A DNA stretch of 62,097 nucleotides from an uncultured Geobacter sp. (GCA_937886325.1 CALABV010000148.1:1-62097); one strand, 5' to 3'. Positions 16,317 through 24,256 are shown, counted from the stretch's first letter. Numbers and translations are program-made. The notes: generated from the letters alone by a model not told the origin.

Positions 16317-17036
16317 CTAGTCGGATTCCATGTCGACGCTCCAGACTTCCCACACCCTGCCGACGAGATCCGGTCCCGGCTTGAGTGTCAGCTTCCCCGG
16401 TTTCCAACCCGATGGTGTCGCCTCTGTTCCCTTGCTTTCCCTCACCAGCTGGAACGCCTGGATCTGGCGCAGGCTTTCGGCCACATGCCTGCCTACCGGC
16501 GGCGTGAGGACCTCGTAGGCCTGGATCACCCCTTCGGGGTCGATGATGAACCGGCCCCGGTTTTCCACACCGGCATCCTCATCATAAATACCGTACGCAG
16601 TCCCGACCTTGCCCCCTCCATCGGAAAGCATGGGGAACGGGACGCCTCCCTCCACCATCTTCGACAGTTCCTTGTCGTTCCACATCTTGTGCACGAAGAC
16701 GCTGTCAACGCTCATGGACAGGACCTCCACGCCAAGCTTCCTGAACTCCTCGTACCGAGCGGCGACCGCCGCTATTTCGGTCGCTCAAACAAAGGTGAAG
16801 TCACCCGGATAGAAACACAGGACGACCCATTTCCCCAAATGTTCCGAAAGCTTTACCGCGGTAAACTCGCCTTTGCAGTAAGCCGGAGCGACAAAATCCG
16901 GAGCCGCTTTTCCCACTTGGATCATTTTTCTTACCTCCTTTACGGATTGCGTTTCATCTTTTGGCCGGCCTGGTTCCGCCTGTCCGACAAGGCCGCCGGT
17001 CGGGCGTGCGCAGCCAACCTTCGGTTTTTCCGCCAT
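16317..17036 (-). CDS. Selenocysteine-containing peroxiredoxin (in-frame UGA at catalytic site)
   Basis: Two frames are separated only by a TGA at 16785-16787. Read through, they give one 239-residue AhpC/Prx-type protein. The TGA falls at residue 84 in CFYPGDFTFV-U-ATE, exactly where the peroxidatic Cys sits (FTFVCPTE). The sequence stays conserved on both sides (SMSVDSVFVHKMW, then RGRFIIDPEGVIQAYE). The resolving Cys is absent (TPSGWKPG), so it would be a 1-Sec enzyme reducing peroxides. A bacterial SECIS-like hairpin follows the UGA. ATG 17036 (AAGGAGG) is used here; ATG 16925, also with AAAGGAGG, would drop a 37-residue extension containing a Cys. Confidence 0.9.
16758..16773 (-). promoter_or_regulatory. 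SECIS-like hairpin for UGA recoding
   Basis: On the mRNA strand, AGCGGC and GCCGCT pair around a GGUC apex. The stem begins 11 bases after the UGA, the same distance as in E. coli fdhF, whose apical loop also contains GGUC. It lies inside the peroxiredoxin coding sequence. Confidence 0.7.
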
Positions 17037-17149
17037 GGTCAACCTCCTTGTTCAAATCCGCGGATGATGCGGTTTTCGGCGCCTTTCGCCGCGCTACAGG
17101 GATCACGCATACAGGAGATGCTTCATTACAGAGTTTTCTTGCCGATCCA

Positions 17150-18454
17150 TCACCTCTTTTCAGGAACCGCCTCAATCCAGACGCAGCGCTCCCTGACCAC
17201 GGGATCCGTGTCGGGTCCGCCGATACCGCGGGTTATCAGGCCGATGACACGGGCATCATTGTCATAGGAGGTATGGGCCGACATGGGGTTGGCCACGTCT
17301 CCCAGTCCGAACAGGTCTTTGACCGGCGCAACGTTGAGAATAACGTTGGTCAGCGTCGGACAGATGCGGGAGTCCAGGTGCTCGTCGAGAAATCGGGGCG
17401 GCAGTGTATAGCTGAAAAGATCATTGGGGTCGCTGAAGGCCACGAGCTTCAGTTCGCCGAAGAGACGATCAGTGGACAGGGGTCCGTCGGGTGAACAGAT
17501 TTCGTCGATTTTGCCGGTAATTTCCGGTTTCGGGCTCCCCAACTGAAGCAGGGGAAGCTGGTTGGAGAGCATAAATACAGTAAATTCCTTCTGTTTCAGC
17601 GCTTCGATACACTTTGCCATCCTCGGGTCCTGCCGGGCCAGGACGGCGAGACGCTGCATGGTGTCAACCGTAATCCGGCTTCCCAGGCTGTGCGTGATGA
17701 ACACGAACCTGTCGTCAAGGTTTTTGTAGACATTTTCCTTCAGCGGATCGCAGTAGTTGACGCCCGAGTCCGGCAACTCTTCCCACTCCCTCCCCATCAT
17801 CCAGCACAGGGACTGGGTTACCGCCGACTGGATCATCTCCATGGAGGTGCCTTTATACATGAGGACATCCGGAACCGTACTGTTCACAAAGTCCTTCAGC
17901 ACCCTGTTGATGGAGGCGCGCCGGTAGGCGTATTCCTCCGAACTGTCGAAATTCAGGCTCTGTTTCTCCTGTTCGACAATGGGATCCCAAGTAAGTTCAT
18001 AAAAAATCATGTTCCGTGTACCGTCGCCGTTCAGGAATCGGCACACACGCAGGTTGCCGACCTTTTGATCCGGGAAGTGAGGCCGTGACAGGGTCAGTTC
18101 CCGGTATTTTTCCTGCACCCTGTTCAGGGAAAGGGCGCGCGCCAGGTTCTCGGCCAAGCGGGCGGAATGGCCGGGCTGGTGGCTGCCCATGCCGTGCACC
18201 ATGAGCACTTTGAGATCCGGAAATTTCCGGCCGGGCTCCACCGCGCCTTTTTCCGCCTTGCACAGGAAGGTCTCGAGTCCCTCGAATGCTCTCCCTCTCA
18301 CGTAGCACTGCCGAGTATCCACTGTCGGCGTCCCCTTGTCTTCCATGACGGCCTGGGCCACACCCTTGGCAATCCCCGCGCATCCGGCCGGCAGGAGAGG
18401 GAGCAATAAAATCGCAAGGAAGCGGCAAGTGAAAAGGAACCGTGTTTTGCGCAT
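17150..18454 (-). CDS. Lipoprotein with alpha/beta-hydrolase (lipase-like) domain
   Basis: 434 residues. The start is a lipoprotein signal (LLLPLLPAGC, lipid Cys near residue 25). The body shows an alpha/beta-hydrolase pattern: the oxyanion-type loop VHGMGSHQPGHS, the nucleophile elbow FITHSLGSR, and later acidic and loop candidates in FSDPNDLFSY. It should be anchored to a membrane facing the periplasm or outer surface and hydrolyse an ester or lipid. I cannot name a family. It is a single gene, downstream of and on the same strand as nothing obvious, 114 bases before the peroxiredoxin start. Confidence 0.75.
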   Translation of the reverse strand: MRKTRFLFTCRFLAILLLPLLPAGCAGIAKGVAQAVMEDKGTPTVDTRQCYVRGRAFEGLETFLCKAEKGAVEPGRKFPDLKVLMVHGMGSHQPGHSARLAENLARALSLNRVQEKYRELTLSRPHFPDQKVGNLRVCRFLNGDGTRNMIFYELTWDPIVEQEKQSLNFDSSEEYAYRRASINRVLKDFVNSTVPDVLMYKGTSMEMIQSAVTQSLCWMMGREWEELPDSGVNYCDPLKENVYKNLDDRFVFITHSLGSRITVDTMQRLAVLARQDPRMAKCIEALKQKEFTVFMLSNQLPLLQLGSPKPEITGKIDEICSPDGPLSTDRLFGELKLVAFSDPNDLFSYTLPPRFLDEHLDSRICPTLTNVILNVAPVKDLFGLGDVANPMSAHTSYDNDARVIGLITRGIGGPDTDPVVRERCVWIEAVPEKR

Positions 18455-19035
18455 ATCGTGAACCTCACGTACACGGGTGTCCCCGGATTAGAGGGTATTC
18501 CGCATTTCATTTCACCGCGTTTTCGGGTGAGAAATGTTCGCGTTTTGAGTCCGGCATGGCAGTTGATGGTATATATGACAGAGAACATTTATAAGTTTAC
18601 CACACGTATTGAAAAATCAATTGTTTCTAGGGAGAAAAGGATGGGTGATCATGAGGTTGCATCCGAACGCCATCCATATTCTCTACAATCATCCACGAAA
18701 CGACGGTCGCAGTCGCGTATGTCGACGCATATGAGCAACAGCGCATTATCTTTTTTCTTGACAGACAACGGAATGATTTTTATTTTATATGTGTTATATA
18801 CACATAATCCCTGAGATTTTTTGCAAAGCGGCACGCAGCGGCGAGGAATTGATCACTGAAGCCAAAGCGGAGCCACGGTGTAGTCGTATCGAAATACCCC
18901 TTGCCGTCGGTTGGGGAAACGGATATATAACGGGTGGGGCCGTGACGACCGTCGATGAGGCTTGCACTATGGAATAGCAAAGAATACCGGCTGTTCGAAG
19001 TTACGGGGTTGAATTCCAAAACAAAGGAGCACACT
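18455..19035. other. Gene-free 580-bp region between divergent genes
   Basis: No convincing gene was found here. The short frames lack ribosome sites or family likeness. The rightward promoter and palindrome at 18758-18806 are the only clear signals, so the first gene would have a leader of about 240 bases. The promoter of the leftward lipoprotein gene is probably in the AT-rich stretch near 18570-18630 but is not distinct. Confidence 0.5.
18758..18806 (+). promoter_or_regulatory. Sigma70 promoter overlapped by a PadR-like palindromic operator
   Basis: TTGACA (18758-18763), 17 bases, then TATTTT (18781-18786). Just after it, TATGTGT and ACACATA (18788-18806) form a perfect 7-bp inverted repeat around TATAT. 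A repressor bound here would block the start site. The core reads ATGT-N9-ACAT, close to the ATGT-N8-ACAT sites known for PadR. Two PadR genes are in this window. Confidence 0.6.
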
Positions 19036-19398
19036 ATGGCAACTGATGACAACTGTTGTACCATCGTACCCTATTTCAGAATCAAGGACGGCAAGGCGGA
19101 TGAATTCAGGCGATTGGGCGGCGAAATGGTGGCGAAAACGAAGGAAGAGCCGAAATGCCTGTATTACGGTTTCACCTTCGACGGAGACGAGGCCCATTGC
19201 CGCGAGGGCTACGCAGACGCGGAAGGCCTCCTGGCCCACCTGGAGAACGTGGGCGCGCTGCTGGGAGAAGCGTTGAAGATAGCGGACATTATCCGTCTGG
19301 AAGTCCACGGACCCGAACAGGAACTGGCCAAGCTGCGGGAGCCCCTTGCGGGACTGAATCCCCGCTTCTTCCGGCTGGAGTGCGGTTTCCGCCGTTGA
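19036..19398 (+). CDS. ABM-like (antibiotic biosynthesis monooxygenase fold) protein
   Basis: A 120-residue protein of the dimeric alpha/beta-barrel type: IVPYFRIKDGKADEFRRLGG, then CLYYGFTFDGDEAHCREGYADAEGLLAHLENVG. Such proteins include small monooxygenases, haem-degrading enzymes and many uncharacterised members. The N-terminus has paired Cys (DDNCC). AAAGGAG lies before the ATG. It is the first gene of the cluster that continues through DUF5714, the C_GCAxxG_C_C protein and DUF364. Confidence 0.75.
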   Translation: MATDDNCCTIVPYFRIKDGKADEFRRLGGEMVAKTKEEPKCLYYGFTFDGDEAHCREGYADAEGLLAHLENVGALLGEALKIADIIRLEVHGPEQELAKLREPLAGLNPRFFRLECGFRR

Positions 19399-19428
19399 TT
19401 CGTAAACGGCGGGGCCATTGGTGAAAAG

Positions 19429-19458
19429 ACGCGCCCCGATGGGCCCCTCGGGGCGCGT
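19429..19458. terminator. Strong intergenic hairpin
   Basis: ACGCGCCCCGA and TCGGGGCGCGT form an 11-bp perfect stem with an 8-base loop. No T-run follows. Placed 30 bases after the ABM-like gene and 33 before the DUF5714 gene, it may reduce read-through or protect the upstream mRNA. Confidence 0.5.
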
Positions 19459-19491
19459 AGTTACTTGCGGAAAGGACATACAAAGAAACAT

Positions 19492-20250
19492 ATGGAATAC
19501 GGAACCGGATGCCTCGTTTGCGGTGATGATGTACTGTACTCCGAAATTACCGAGACGCTCACCTGCTATTACTGCGGTGTACGGAAAGAAACAAACGCCT
19601 CCTGCCGCATGGGTCATTTCGTCTGCGACGCCTGCCACAACGCCGGAGCCAACGACCTGATCGAGCGGTATTGCTCCAACGCCGATTGCGTATCACCAGT
19701 TGCCCTGGCGATGACGCTGATGAAGAATCCCGCGGTGAAAATGCACGGGCCGGAGCATCATTTCCTCGTTCCCGCGGTGCTCCTGGCTGCGTTTCATGCC
19801 GCGACGAATGCAGAAAAATGCTCTGTGGCGGAGAAGGTTCGGGAGGCGCGGAATCGCGCGGAGGACGTGAAAGGCGGCTTCTGCGGCTTCCAGGGCGCCT
19901 GCGGCGCGGCCATCGGCGCCGGGATATTCATGAGCATCGTTTCCGGCGCGACCCCGCTCTCGGATCGGGAACGGAAGCTGTCCAACATGATTACCGCCGA
20001 ATGCCTGCTGGCAATCGCTGAAAACGGGGGCGCCCGCTGCTGCAAGCGCGAATCGTTCCGGGCCATTATCACGGCGGTGGAGTTCGTGCGCAGGGAGTCG
20101 GGTGTTTCGCTCCCCGTCGATCCCGTTCCCCCGTGCGATTTCACCGACCGGAACAGGGAGTGTCTCCGGGAAAGATGCGGGTTCTACCGTGGCGCACGGA
20201 GAGTGGAAATGATTTCGCCGACACAAGGAGCAGAGAGTCAATGTCCGTAA
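19492..20250 (+). CDS. DUF5714 domain-containing Cys-rich protein
   Basis: 252 residues. The N-terminal half is a metal-ribbon-like region with CLVCGDDV, CYYCGVRK, CRMGHFVCDACH and CSNADC. The rest has GGFCGFQGACGAAIGAGI and a pair of Cys in ARCCKRESF. DUF5714 proteins are found in anaerobes and are of unknown function; the many Cys suggest metal or cluster binding. ATG 19492 gives the family start. The last ten bases overlap the next gene, so translation is probably coupled. Confidence 0.8.
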   Translation: MEYGTGCLVCGDDVLYSEITETLTCYYCGVRKETNASCRMGHFVCDACHNAGANDLIERYCSNADCVSPVALAMTLMKNPAVKMHGPEHHFLVPAVLLAAFHAATNAEKCSVAEKVREARNRAEDVKGGFCGFQGACGAAIGAGIFMSIVSGATPLSDRERKLSNMITAECLLAIAENGGARCCKRESFRAIITAVEFVRRESGVSLPVDPVPPCDFTDRNRECLRERCGFYRGARRVEMISPTQGAESQCP

Positions 20251-20606
20251 AAGCAGCCATCCATTCCTATACCAAAGAAAAACTCAACTGCGCCCAGAGC
20301 ATTCTGAGCGCCTTTCGGCATAGAAAAGATATTACGCAGAACGAGATAGACGCCGCGCGGGCGCTGGGAGGCGGCAAGGCGGCGGGGGGCGTGTGCGGCG
20401 CCCTTCATGCGGCCCTGCTGCTGCACGATGATCACGATACGAAGCAGTCACTGCGCGAGTCTTTCGCGGAACGGGCGGGATCTGAGCAGTGCCGCGAAAT
20501 CAGGGCGAAGAAGATTGTCACGTGTGCGCAGTGCGTCGAGCTTGCCGCCGAACTGCTGGAAGCGGACGCTTTCGAGATGAATTATAGTGGAAAACAACGT
20601 GATTGA
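20241..20606 (+). CDS. C_GCAxxG_C_C family protein
   Basis: 121 residues with the family's spaced Cys: LNCAQSIL near the N-terminus, the Gly-rich block ALGGGKAAGGVCGAL, a Cys in SEQCREI and CAQCVEL at the end. The central GC pair of the name is absent here. Family members are short redox-like proteins of unknown role, often near electron-transfer genes. AAGGAG precedes the ATG, and the start overlaps the end of the DUF5714 gene. Confidence 0.85.
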   Translation: MSVKAAIHSYTKEKLNCAQSILSAFRHRKDITQNEIDAARALGGGKAAGGVCGALHAALLLHDDHDTKQSLRESFAERAGSEQCREIRAKKIVTCAQCVELAAELLEADAFEMNYSGKQRD

Positions 20607-20619
20607 AGAGGAGGAGAAG

Positions 20620-21387
20620 ATGACGTTACACGTACAGAATCGCTTGCTGGAGTTCCTGAAACCCAAGGCCGGGGGCGCTGTTGTCGCCGATGTCCGAATC
20701 GGTCTGGGATATACCGCCGTGCGTCTGGAAAGCGGACACGCCGGTGTGGCATGGACACCCAAATCGGACGCGCCCTGCTGCACCCATTTTCAGGCCGCCG
20801 GCACCCTGACCGGTCGACCGGCGGAGGAGCTTCTGGCGTTTCTTGCCGATGAAAAATCCGGCCTGGCCCGCGCCCTCGGCTTGGCCACGGCCAATGCGCT
20901 GCTGTCCGCGCTGCCACGTCCGCCGATCTCGCGGGATGAGGTCATCTCCACGCTGAATATTACCCCCGGGGACAAGGTGGCCATGGTCGGTTTCTTCGGC
21001 CCGATTGTGGCCGACCTGAAGAAGATCGGTTGCCGCCTCGACATTGTCGAGCTTAATCCCCATCACGGCGCCGAGACGATATCACCGGAGCAGGGAAAGG
21101 CTGTCCTGGCGGCGTGCGATGTTGCCATCCTTACCGGCACGTCGCTTATCAACGGTACCTGCGACGAATTGCTCGAGAGTCTCGGAAATCCCCGCGCCGC
21201 GGTTCTCCTCGGGCCGTCCTCGCCGCTCTGCGCCGATGTCTTCGCCGGGACCAGGATAACCCATGTAGCGGGTTCACGGGTCAGGGACGCGGAGGCTGTG
21301 CTCCGTGTCGTCTCGGAGGGCGGCGGAACCATGCTCATGAAGAAGTACGTGGATTTCGAGACGGTACTGGTCAATGCGGCGGGTTGA
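20620..21387 (+). CDS. DUF4213/DUF364 family protein (copy B)
   Basis: 255 residues. The N-terminal DUF4213-like part is ADVRIGLGYTAVRLESG with CCTHF. The Rossmann-like DUF364 part has VAMVGFFGPIVADLKKIG, AILTGTSLINGTCDELLE and VLLGPSSPLCADVFAGTRITHVAGS. It is thought to bind or chelate metals; unproven. GAGGAGAAG precedes the ATG, 13 bases after the previous stop, so it is cotranscribed with DUF5714 and C_GCAxxG_C_C. Its 3' end is duplicated as a remnant at 984-1127. A terminator follows. Confidence 0.88.
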   Translation: MTLHVQNRLLEFLKPKAGGAVVADVRIGLGYTAVRLESGHAGVAWTPKSDAPCCTHFQAAGTLTGRPAEELLAFLADEKSGLARALGLATANALLSALPRPPISRDEVISTLNITPGDKVAMVGFFGPIVADLKKIGCRLDIVELNPHHGAETISPEQGKAVLAACDVAILTGTSLINGTCDELLESLGNPRAAVLLGPSSPLCADVFAGTRITHVAGSRVRDAEAVLRVVSEGGGTMLMKKYVDFETVLVNAAG

Positions 21388-21430
21388 TGAAACGGCCGTG
21401 ATTCGCGGCAATGGATGTACCCTCCCAATA

Positions 21431-21463
21431 CCCCCCCCCCTTTCTCAAGGGGGGGATTTTTTT
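21431..21463 (+). terminator. Rho-independent terminator after DUF364 copy B
   Basis: A C-run pairs with GGGGGGG around TTTCTCAA and is followed by ATTTTTTT. It closes the 19036-21387 cluster, so the toxin-antitoxin pair should have its own promoter. Confidence 0.8.
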
Positions 21464-21505
21464 CGCATCCCCTGCGATAAGAACGAGATTGACATCAGGG
21501 AGAGT

Positions 21506-21538
21506 GAGACGTACAATTTGAACAAGATTGTACGTCTC
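21506..21538. promoter_or_regulatory. Palindromic operator of the toxin-antitoxin pair
   Basis: GAGACGTACAAT (21506-21517) and ATTGTACGTCTC (21527-21538) form a perfect 12-bp inverted repeat with a 9-base spacer, ending 18 bases before the antitoxin ATG. This is the expected place for autoregulation by antitoxin and toxin. No T-run follows, so a terminator is unlikely. Confidence 0.7.
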
Positions 21539-21556
21539 GGTTGCCCGGAGATGACC

Positions 21557-21799
21557 ATGCAAACAAAGCTCACCCTGCGCCTGGAAGATCACTTGATTGA
21601 AAAGGCGAAAGAATACGCGGAAAAGGCGGGGAAATCCGTTTCCCAGCTTGTTGCGGAGTATTTCAGATTGCTCACGTGCGAGAAAACCGGTACGCGGTCT
21701 TCTTCCACTACCGTGACACGTTCACTCCGCGGTTTGTTGCGGGAATGCGAGCTGGACGAAAAGGATTACAGGAAATATCTGGAGGAAAAGCACCGTTGA
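21557..21799 (+). CDS. Ribbon-helix-helix-like antitoxin (DUF6364/VapB type)
   Basis: An 80-residue protein starting MQTKLTLRLEDHLIEKAKEY, then AEKAGKSVSQLVAEYFRLL: a short strand plus two helices, typical of DNA-binding antitoxins. The C-terminal half (LRECELDEKDYRKYLEEK) would wrap the toxin. ATG 21557 is preferred over 21551 because CGGAG then has proper spacing. Its stop overlaps the toxin start (TTGA), which couples translation. The operator at 21506-21538 suggests self-repression. Confidence 0.8.
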   Translation: MQTKLTLRLEDHLIEKAKEYAEKAGKSVSQLVAEYFRLLTCEKTGTRSSSTTVTRSLRGLLRECELDEKDYRKYLEEKHR

Positions 21800-22230
21800 A
21801 AATCCTTCTGGATACGAACATTGTCCTTGATCTGCTCATGGATCGGATGCCGTATGCGGATGCGGCGGCCGACTTGTTTTCAAGGGTGGAAGACGGGTCC
21901 GTCATCGGGTATTTGTGCGGAACTACTATTACAACCGTATTCTATCTTGCGTCCAGGACGATCGGCGCGGTACGGGCACGGGAAGAAATCGGGAAACTGC
22001 TCAGCCTGTTTGAGGTAGCCCCTGTCAACAGGCATGTCCTGGAATCCGCCTTCCATGTTGATTTCCAGGATCTTGAAGATGCGGTGATTCACGAATCGGC
22101 TTGTCACGTGGGAGCTGATGCGATTGTTACCCGGAATCGGAAGGATTTCAGCATTTCCCGCATAGCAGTGTATTCTTCGGAGGAAATGGCGAGAATTATG
22201 AGTGCGCGCACGACTGGCAGTCAAGAATAG
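21796..22230 (+). CDS. PIN-domain toxin (VapC-like ribonuclease)
   Basis: 144 residues of the PIN ribonuclease fold: ILLDTNIVLDLLMDR with the first catalytic Asp, an acidic middle, then DLEDAVIHESACHVGADAIVTRNRKDF with the later acidic residues and the TRN-DF signature. It probably cleaves RNA when free of antitoxin. It uses a TTG start inside TTGA overlapping the antitoxin stop; ATG codons come only later, after the first catalytic Asp. It lies between DUF364 and PadR, where the paralogous locus near 1.1 kb has no such insert. Confidence 0.85.
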   Translation: MKILLDTNIVLDLLMDRMPYADAAADLFSRVEDGSVIGYLCGTTITTVFYLASRTIGAVRAREEIGKLLSLFEVAPVNRHVLESAFHVDFQDLEDAVIHESACHVGADAIVTRNRKDFSISRIAVYSSEEMARIMSARTTGSQE

Positions 22231-22245
22231 ATAAGGAGGAACCGG

Positions 22246-22662
22246 ATGCCCCGAGGAATCTGTCATCGCCACGGCCCGAACAACCCCTGCTCCTGCGGGA
22301 TGGGGAACCTGTATCGCTTTGTGGAGCCGGTAACCCTGTACCTGTTGAAGACAAAGGGACGAACACACGGGTACGACCTGGCCAGGGCTCTCAACGACAA
22401 CGCCCTGACTGATTCCCGCATCGAGCCGGGCGCACTGTACCGGACGCTCCGCCGCCTGGAAGAGAACGGTTTCGTGGTTTCGAACTGGGACGTGAGCGGG
22501 GGCGGGCCGGCGCGCAGGCTGTACGATCTGACGCCCGACGGTGAAGAGCACCTCCGTGAATGGCTGGTGGTGCTGGAACGGCTTTCCCTTTCCCTTGCCA
22601 GGTTCGTCGCGGATGTGGGCGCCGTTGCGGGGGAAAGTGTTCCCGAAAAGGGAGGGGAATAG
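22246..22662 (+). CDS. PadR-family transcriptional regulator with Cys-rich N-terminus (copy 2)
   Basis: 138 residues, about 85% identical by eye to the regulator at 1243-1641. It keeps the same three Cys (MPRGICHRHGP, PCSCGMGN), the helix-turn-helix (EPGALYRTLRRLEENG) and the wing (YDLTPDGEEHL). AAGGAGG lies before the ATG and it starts 15 bases after the toxin stop, so it may be read from the toxin-antitoxin promoter. It is a good candidate for binding the ATGT-N9-ACAT palindrome at 18788-18806 (inference). Confidence 0.9.
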   Translation: MPRGICHRHGPNNPCSCGMGNLYRFVEPVTLYLLKTKGRTHGYDLARALNDNALTDSRIEPGALYRTLRRLEENGFVVSNWDVSGGGPARRLYDLTPDGEEHLREWLVVLERLSLSLARFVADVGAVAGESVPEKGGE

Positions 22663-22694
22663 GGGAGTGCGCCAAAGCCGCGTCCTGCCGCGGG

Positions 22695-23762
22695 CTACTG
22701 GCACTCCTTCACCACTGCTCCGGCAATACTCTCCAGGGACAGTACGCGATTCGCCGCGCCCAGCTTGATCGCTTCCTTGGGCATGCCGAAGACAACGCAC
22801 GATTGTTCATCCTGGGCGATGGTCGCGGCGCCCGCTTCCTTCATCTCAAGAAGCCCTTTGGCCCCGTCATCTCCCATTCCCGTCATAATGACCCCTACCG
22901 CGTTTTTCCCCGCATACCGGGCCGCCGATCGGAACAGCACATCCACCGACGGCCGGTGGCGGCTTACCAGGGGGCCGTCCTTGATTTCCACGTAGTAGCG
23001 GGCGCCGCTCCGCTTCAACAGGGCATGGTCGTTGCCCGGCGCGATGAGCGCCCGTCCCCGTACCACGGTGTCGTTGTTTTCCGCCTCCTTCACCGAAATA
23101 CGGCAGATTTTGTCCAGGCGCGCGGCAAAGGAACGAGTGAAGTGCTCAGGCATGTGCTGGACAATGACGATGCCCGGCGCGTCCAGGGGCATCGCCTCCA
23201 GGAATACCCTCAGCGCCTCGGTCCCGCCGGTGGATGCCCCGACAATCACCACCTTTTCCGTTGTCTGAATCATGGCGTTTCCGGTCGGTTTCGCGATGAC
23301 CGCATCGGCGGTCAGTTTCGGCGCGACTTTTTTGACTCCCGGGGAAATGCGCTTGACCCGCGCCTGTGACGCGGCCTTGACCGTATCGCAGATGATCACC
23401 TTCGACTCTTCCAGAAACTGTTTCACCCCAAGCCTGGGCTTCTGGATTATCTCCACCGCGCCGTATTCCAGCGCTTTCAGGGCCGTCTCCGAACCTTCCT
23501 CGGTCAGGCTTGAGCACATGACGACCGGGATCGGGTGCTGGCTCATGATCTTCTGCAGAAAGGTGATGCCGTCCATGCGCGGCATCTCCACATCGAGCGT
23601 TATGACGTCCGGAACCTCTTCCCGGATCTTCTGCGCTGCAATAAACGGATCGGACGCAGTGCCGAGGATGTCTATCTGCGGATCCGACGAGAGTATTTCC
23701 GTAAGCGCCTGTCGCACCACCGCCGAATCGTCGACAATCAGTACCCGAATCTTCTTGTTCAT
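22695..23762 (-). CDS. cheB: CheB protein-glutamate methylesterase
   Basis: 355 residues. The N-terminal receiver (VLIVDDSAVVRQAL, phospho-Asp in VITLDVEMPRMDG) is joined to a methylesterase domain with the catalytic Ser in VGASTGGTEAL, His in VQHMPEHF and Asp in MTGMGDDG. It removes methyl groups from receptor glutamates in response to CheA phosphorylation. Its ATG overlaps the end of cheD. It is last in the leftward operon cheW-mcp-mcp-cheY-STAS-cheA-cheR-cheD-cheB. Confidence 0.95.
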   Translation of the reverse strand: MNKKIRVLIVDDSAVVRQALTEILSSDPQIDILGTASDPFIAAQKIREEVPDVITLDVEMPRMDGITFLQKIMSQHPIPVVMCSSLTEEGSETALKALEYGAVEIIQKPRLGVKQFLEESKVIICDTVKAASQARVKRISPGVKKVAPKLTADAVIAKPTGNAMIQTTEKVVIVGASTGGTEALRVFLEAMPLDAPGIVIVQHMPEHFTRSFAARLDKICRISVKEAENNDTVVRGRALIAPGNDHALLKRSGARYYVEIKDGPLVSRHRPSVDVLFRSAARYAGKNAVGVIMTGMGDDGAKGLLEMKEAGAATIAQDEQSCVVFGMPKEAIKLGAANRVLSLESIAGAVVKECQ

Positions 23763-24256
23763 GGTGTCGGCCTTTCTACCCGGTGCAGACGTTTCAGCAG
23801 AATTTCGCCGGTATGGGTACGGAACAGGATCTTCCTCCCCCGCACTCCCCCCAGGTCCGAAGCGGCGAGATTGAGCCGTTCCCGTTCGATGATACGCATG
23901 GCCGCTTCAATGTTCTGTTGTCCAACGGTCGCCCTTTGTTTTCCGGCCTCAACCAGCGGCAGAACATTGGAACCCCCGAATAATTTAACCTCAATCCGGG
24001 AATAATCAATTCCGTTGCGAGAAAAAGCCCGCAGCATTTGCATGATGGATGAATCCACGTAGCGGCAGGCGTCACCCGGATCCTTCTCCTCCGGGAGAAT
24101 GGCGTGGCAGATTGCTCCGCAACGGTGATCGGCGCTGAACATGGTCACCGAGACGCAGGAACCGAGCACGGTCGTCACCACCGACGGGCGATTGGAGAAA
24201 AAGACCCGGCCGGGCCTCAGAAATATTTTCTTTTCCTGTTTGAACGACGCGCTCAT
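23759..24256 (-). CDS. cheD: CheD receptor glutamine deamidase
   Basis: 165 residues. The catalytic Cys/His pair is visible in VLGSCVSVTMF and GAICHAILPEE, with the later family block IEVKLFGGSNVLP. CheD turns receptor glutamines into glutamates and, in some bacteria, works with CheC/CheX phosphatases. Both ends overlap its neighbours (cheR and cheB) by four bases, indicating tight coupling. A CheX-type protein is encoded apart, at 42211-42708. Confidence 0.93.
   Translation of the reverse strand: MSASFKQEKKIFLRPGRVFFSNRPSVVTTVLGSCVSVTMFSADHRCGAICHAILPEEKDPGDACRYVDSSIMQMLRAFSRNGIDYSRIEVKLFGGSNVLPLVEAGKQRATVGQQNIEAAMRIIERERLNLAASDLGGVRGRKILFRTHTGEILLKRLHRVERPTP

Noticed and set aside
18789..18977. 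Short frame after the 18758 promoter as a leader gene
   Set aside because: It begins inside the operator, lacks a ribosome site and has no likeness to known proteins.
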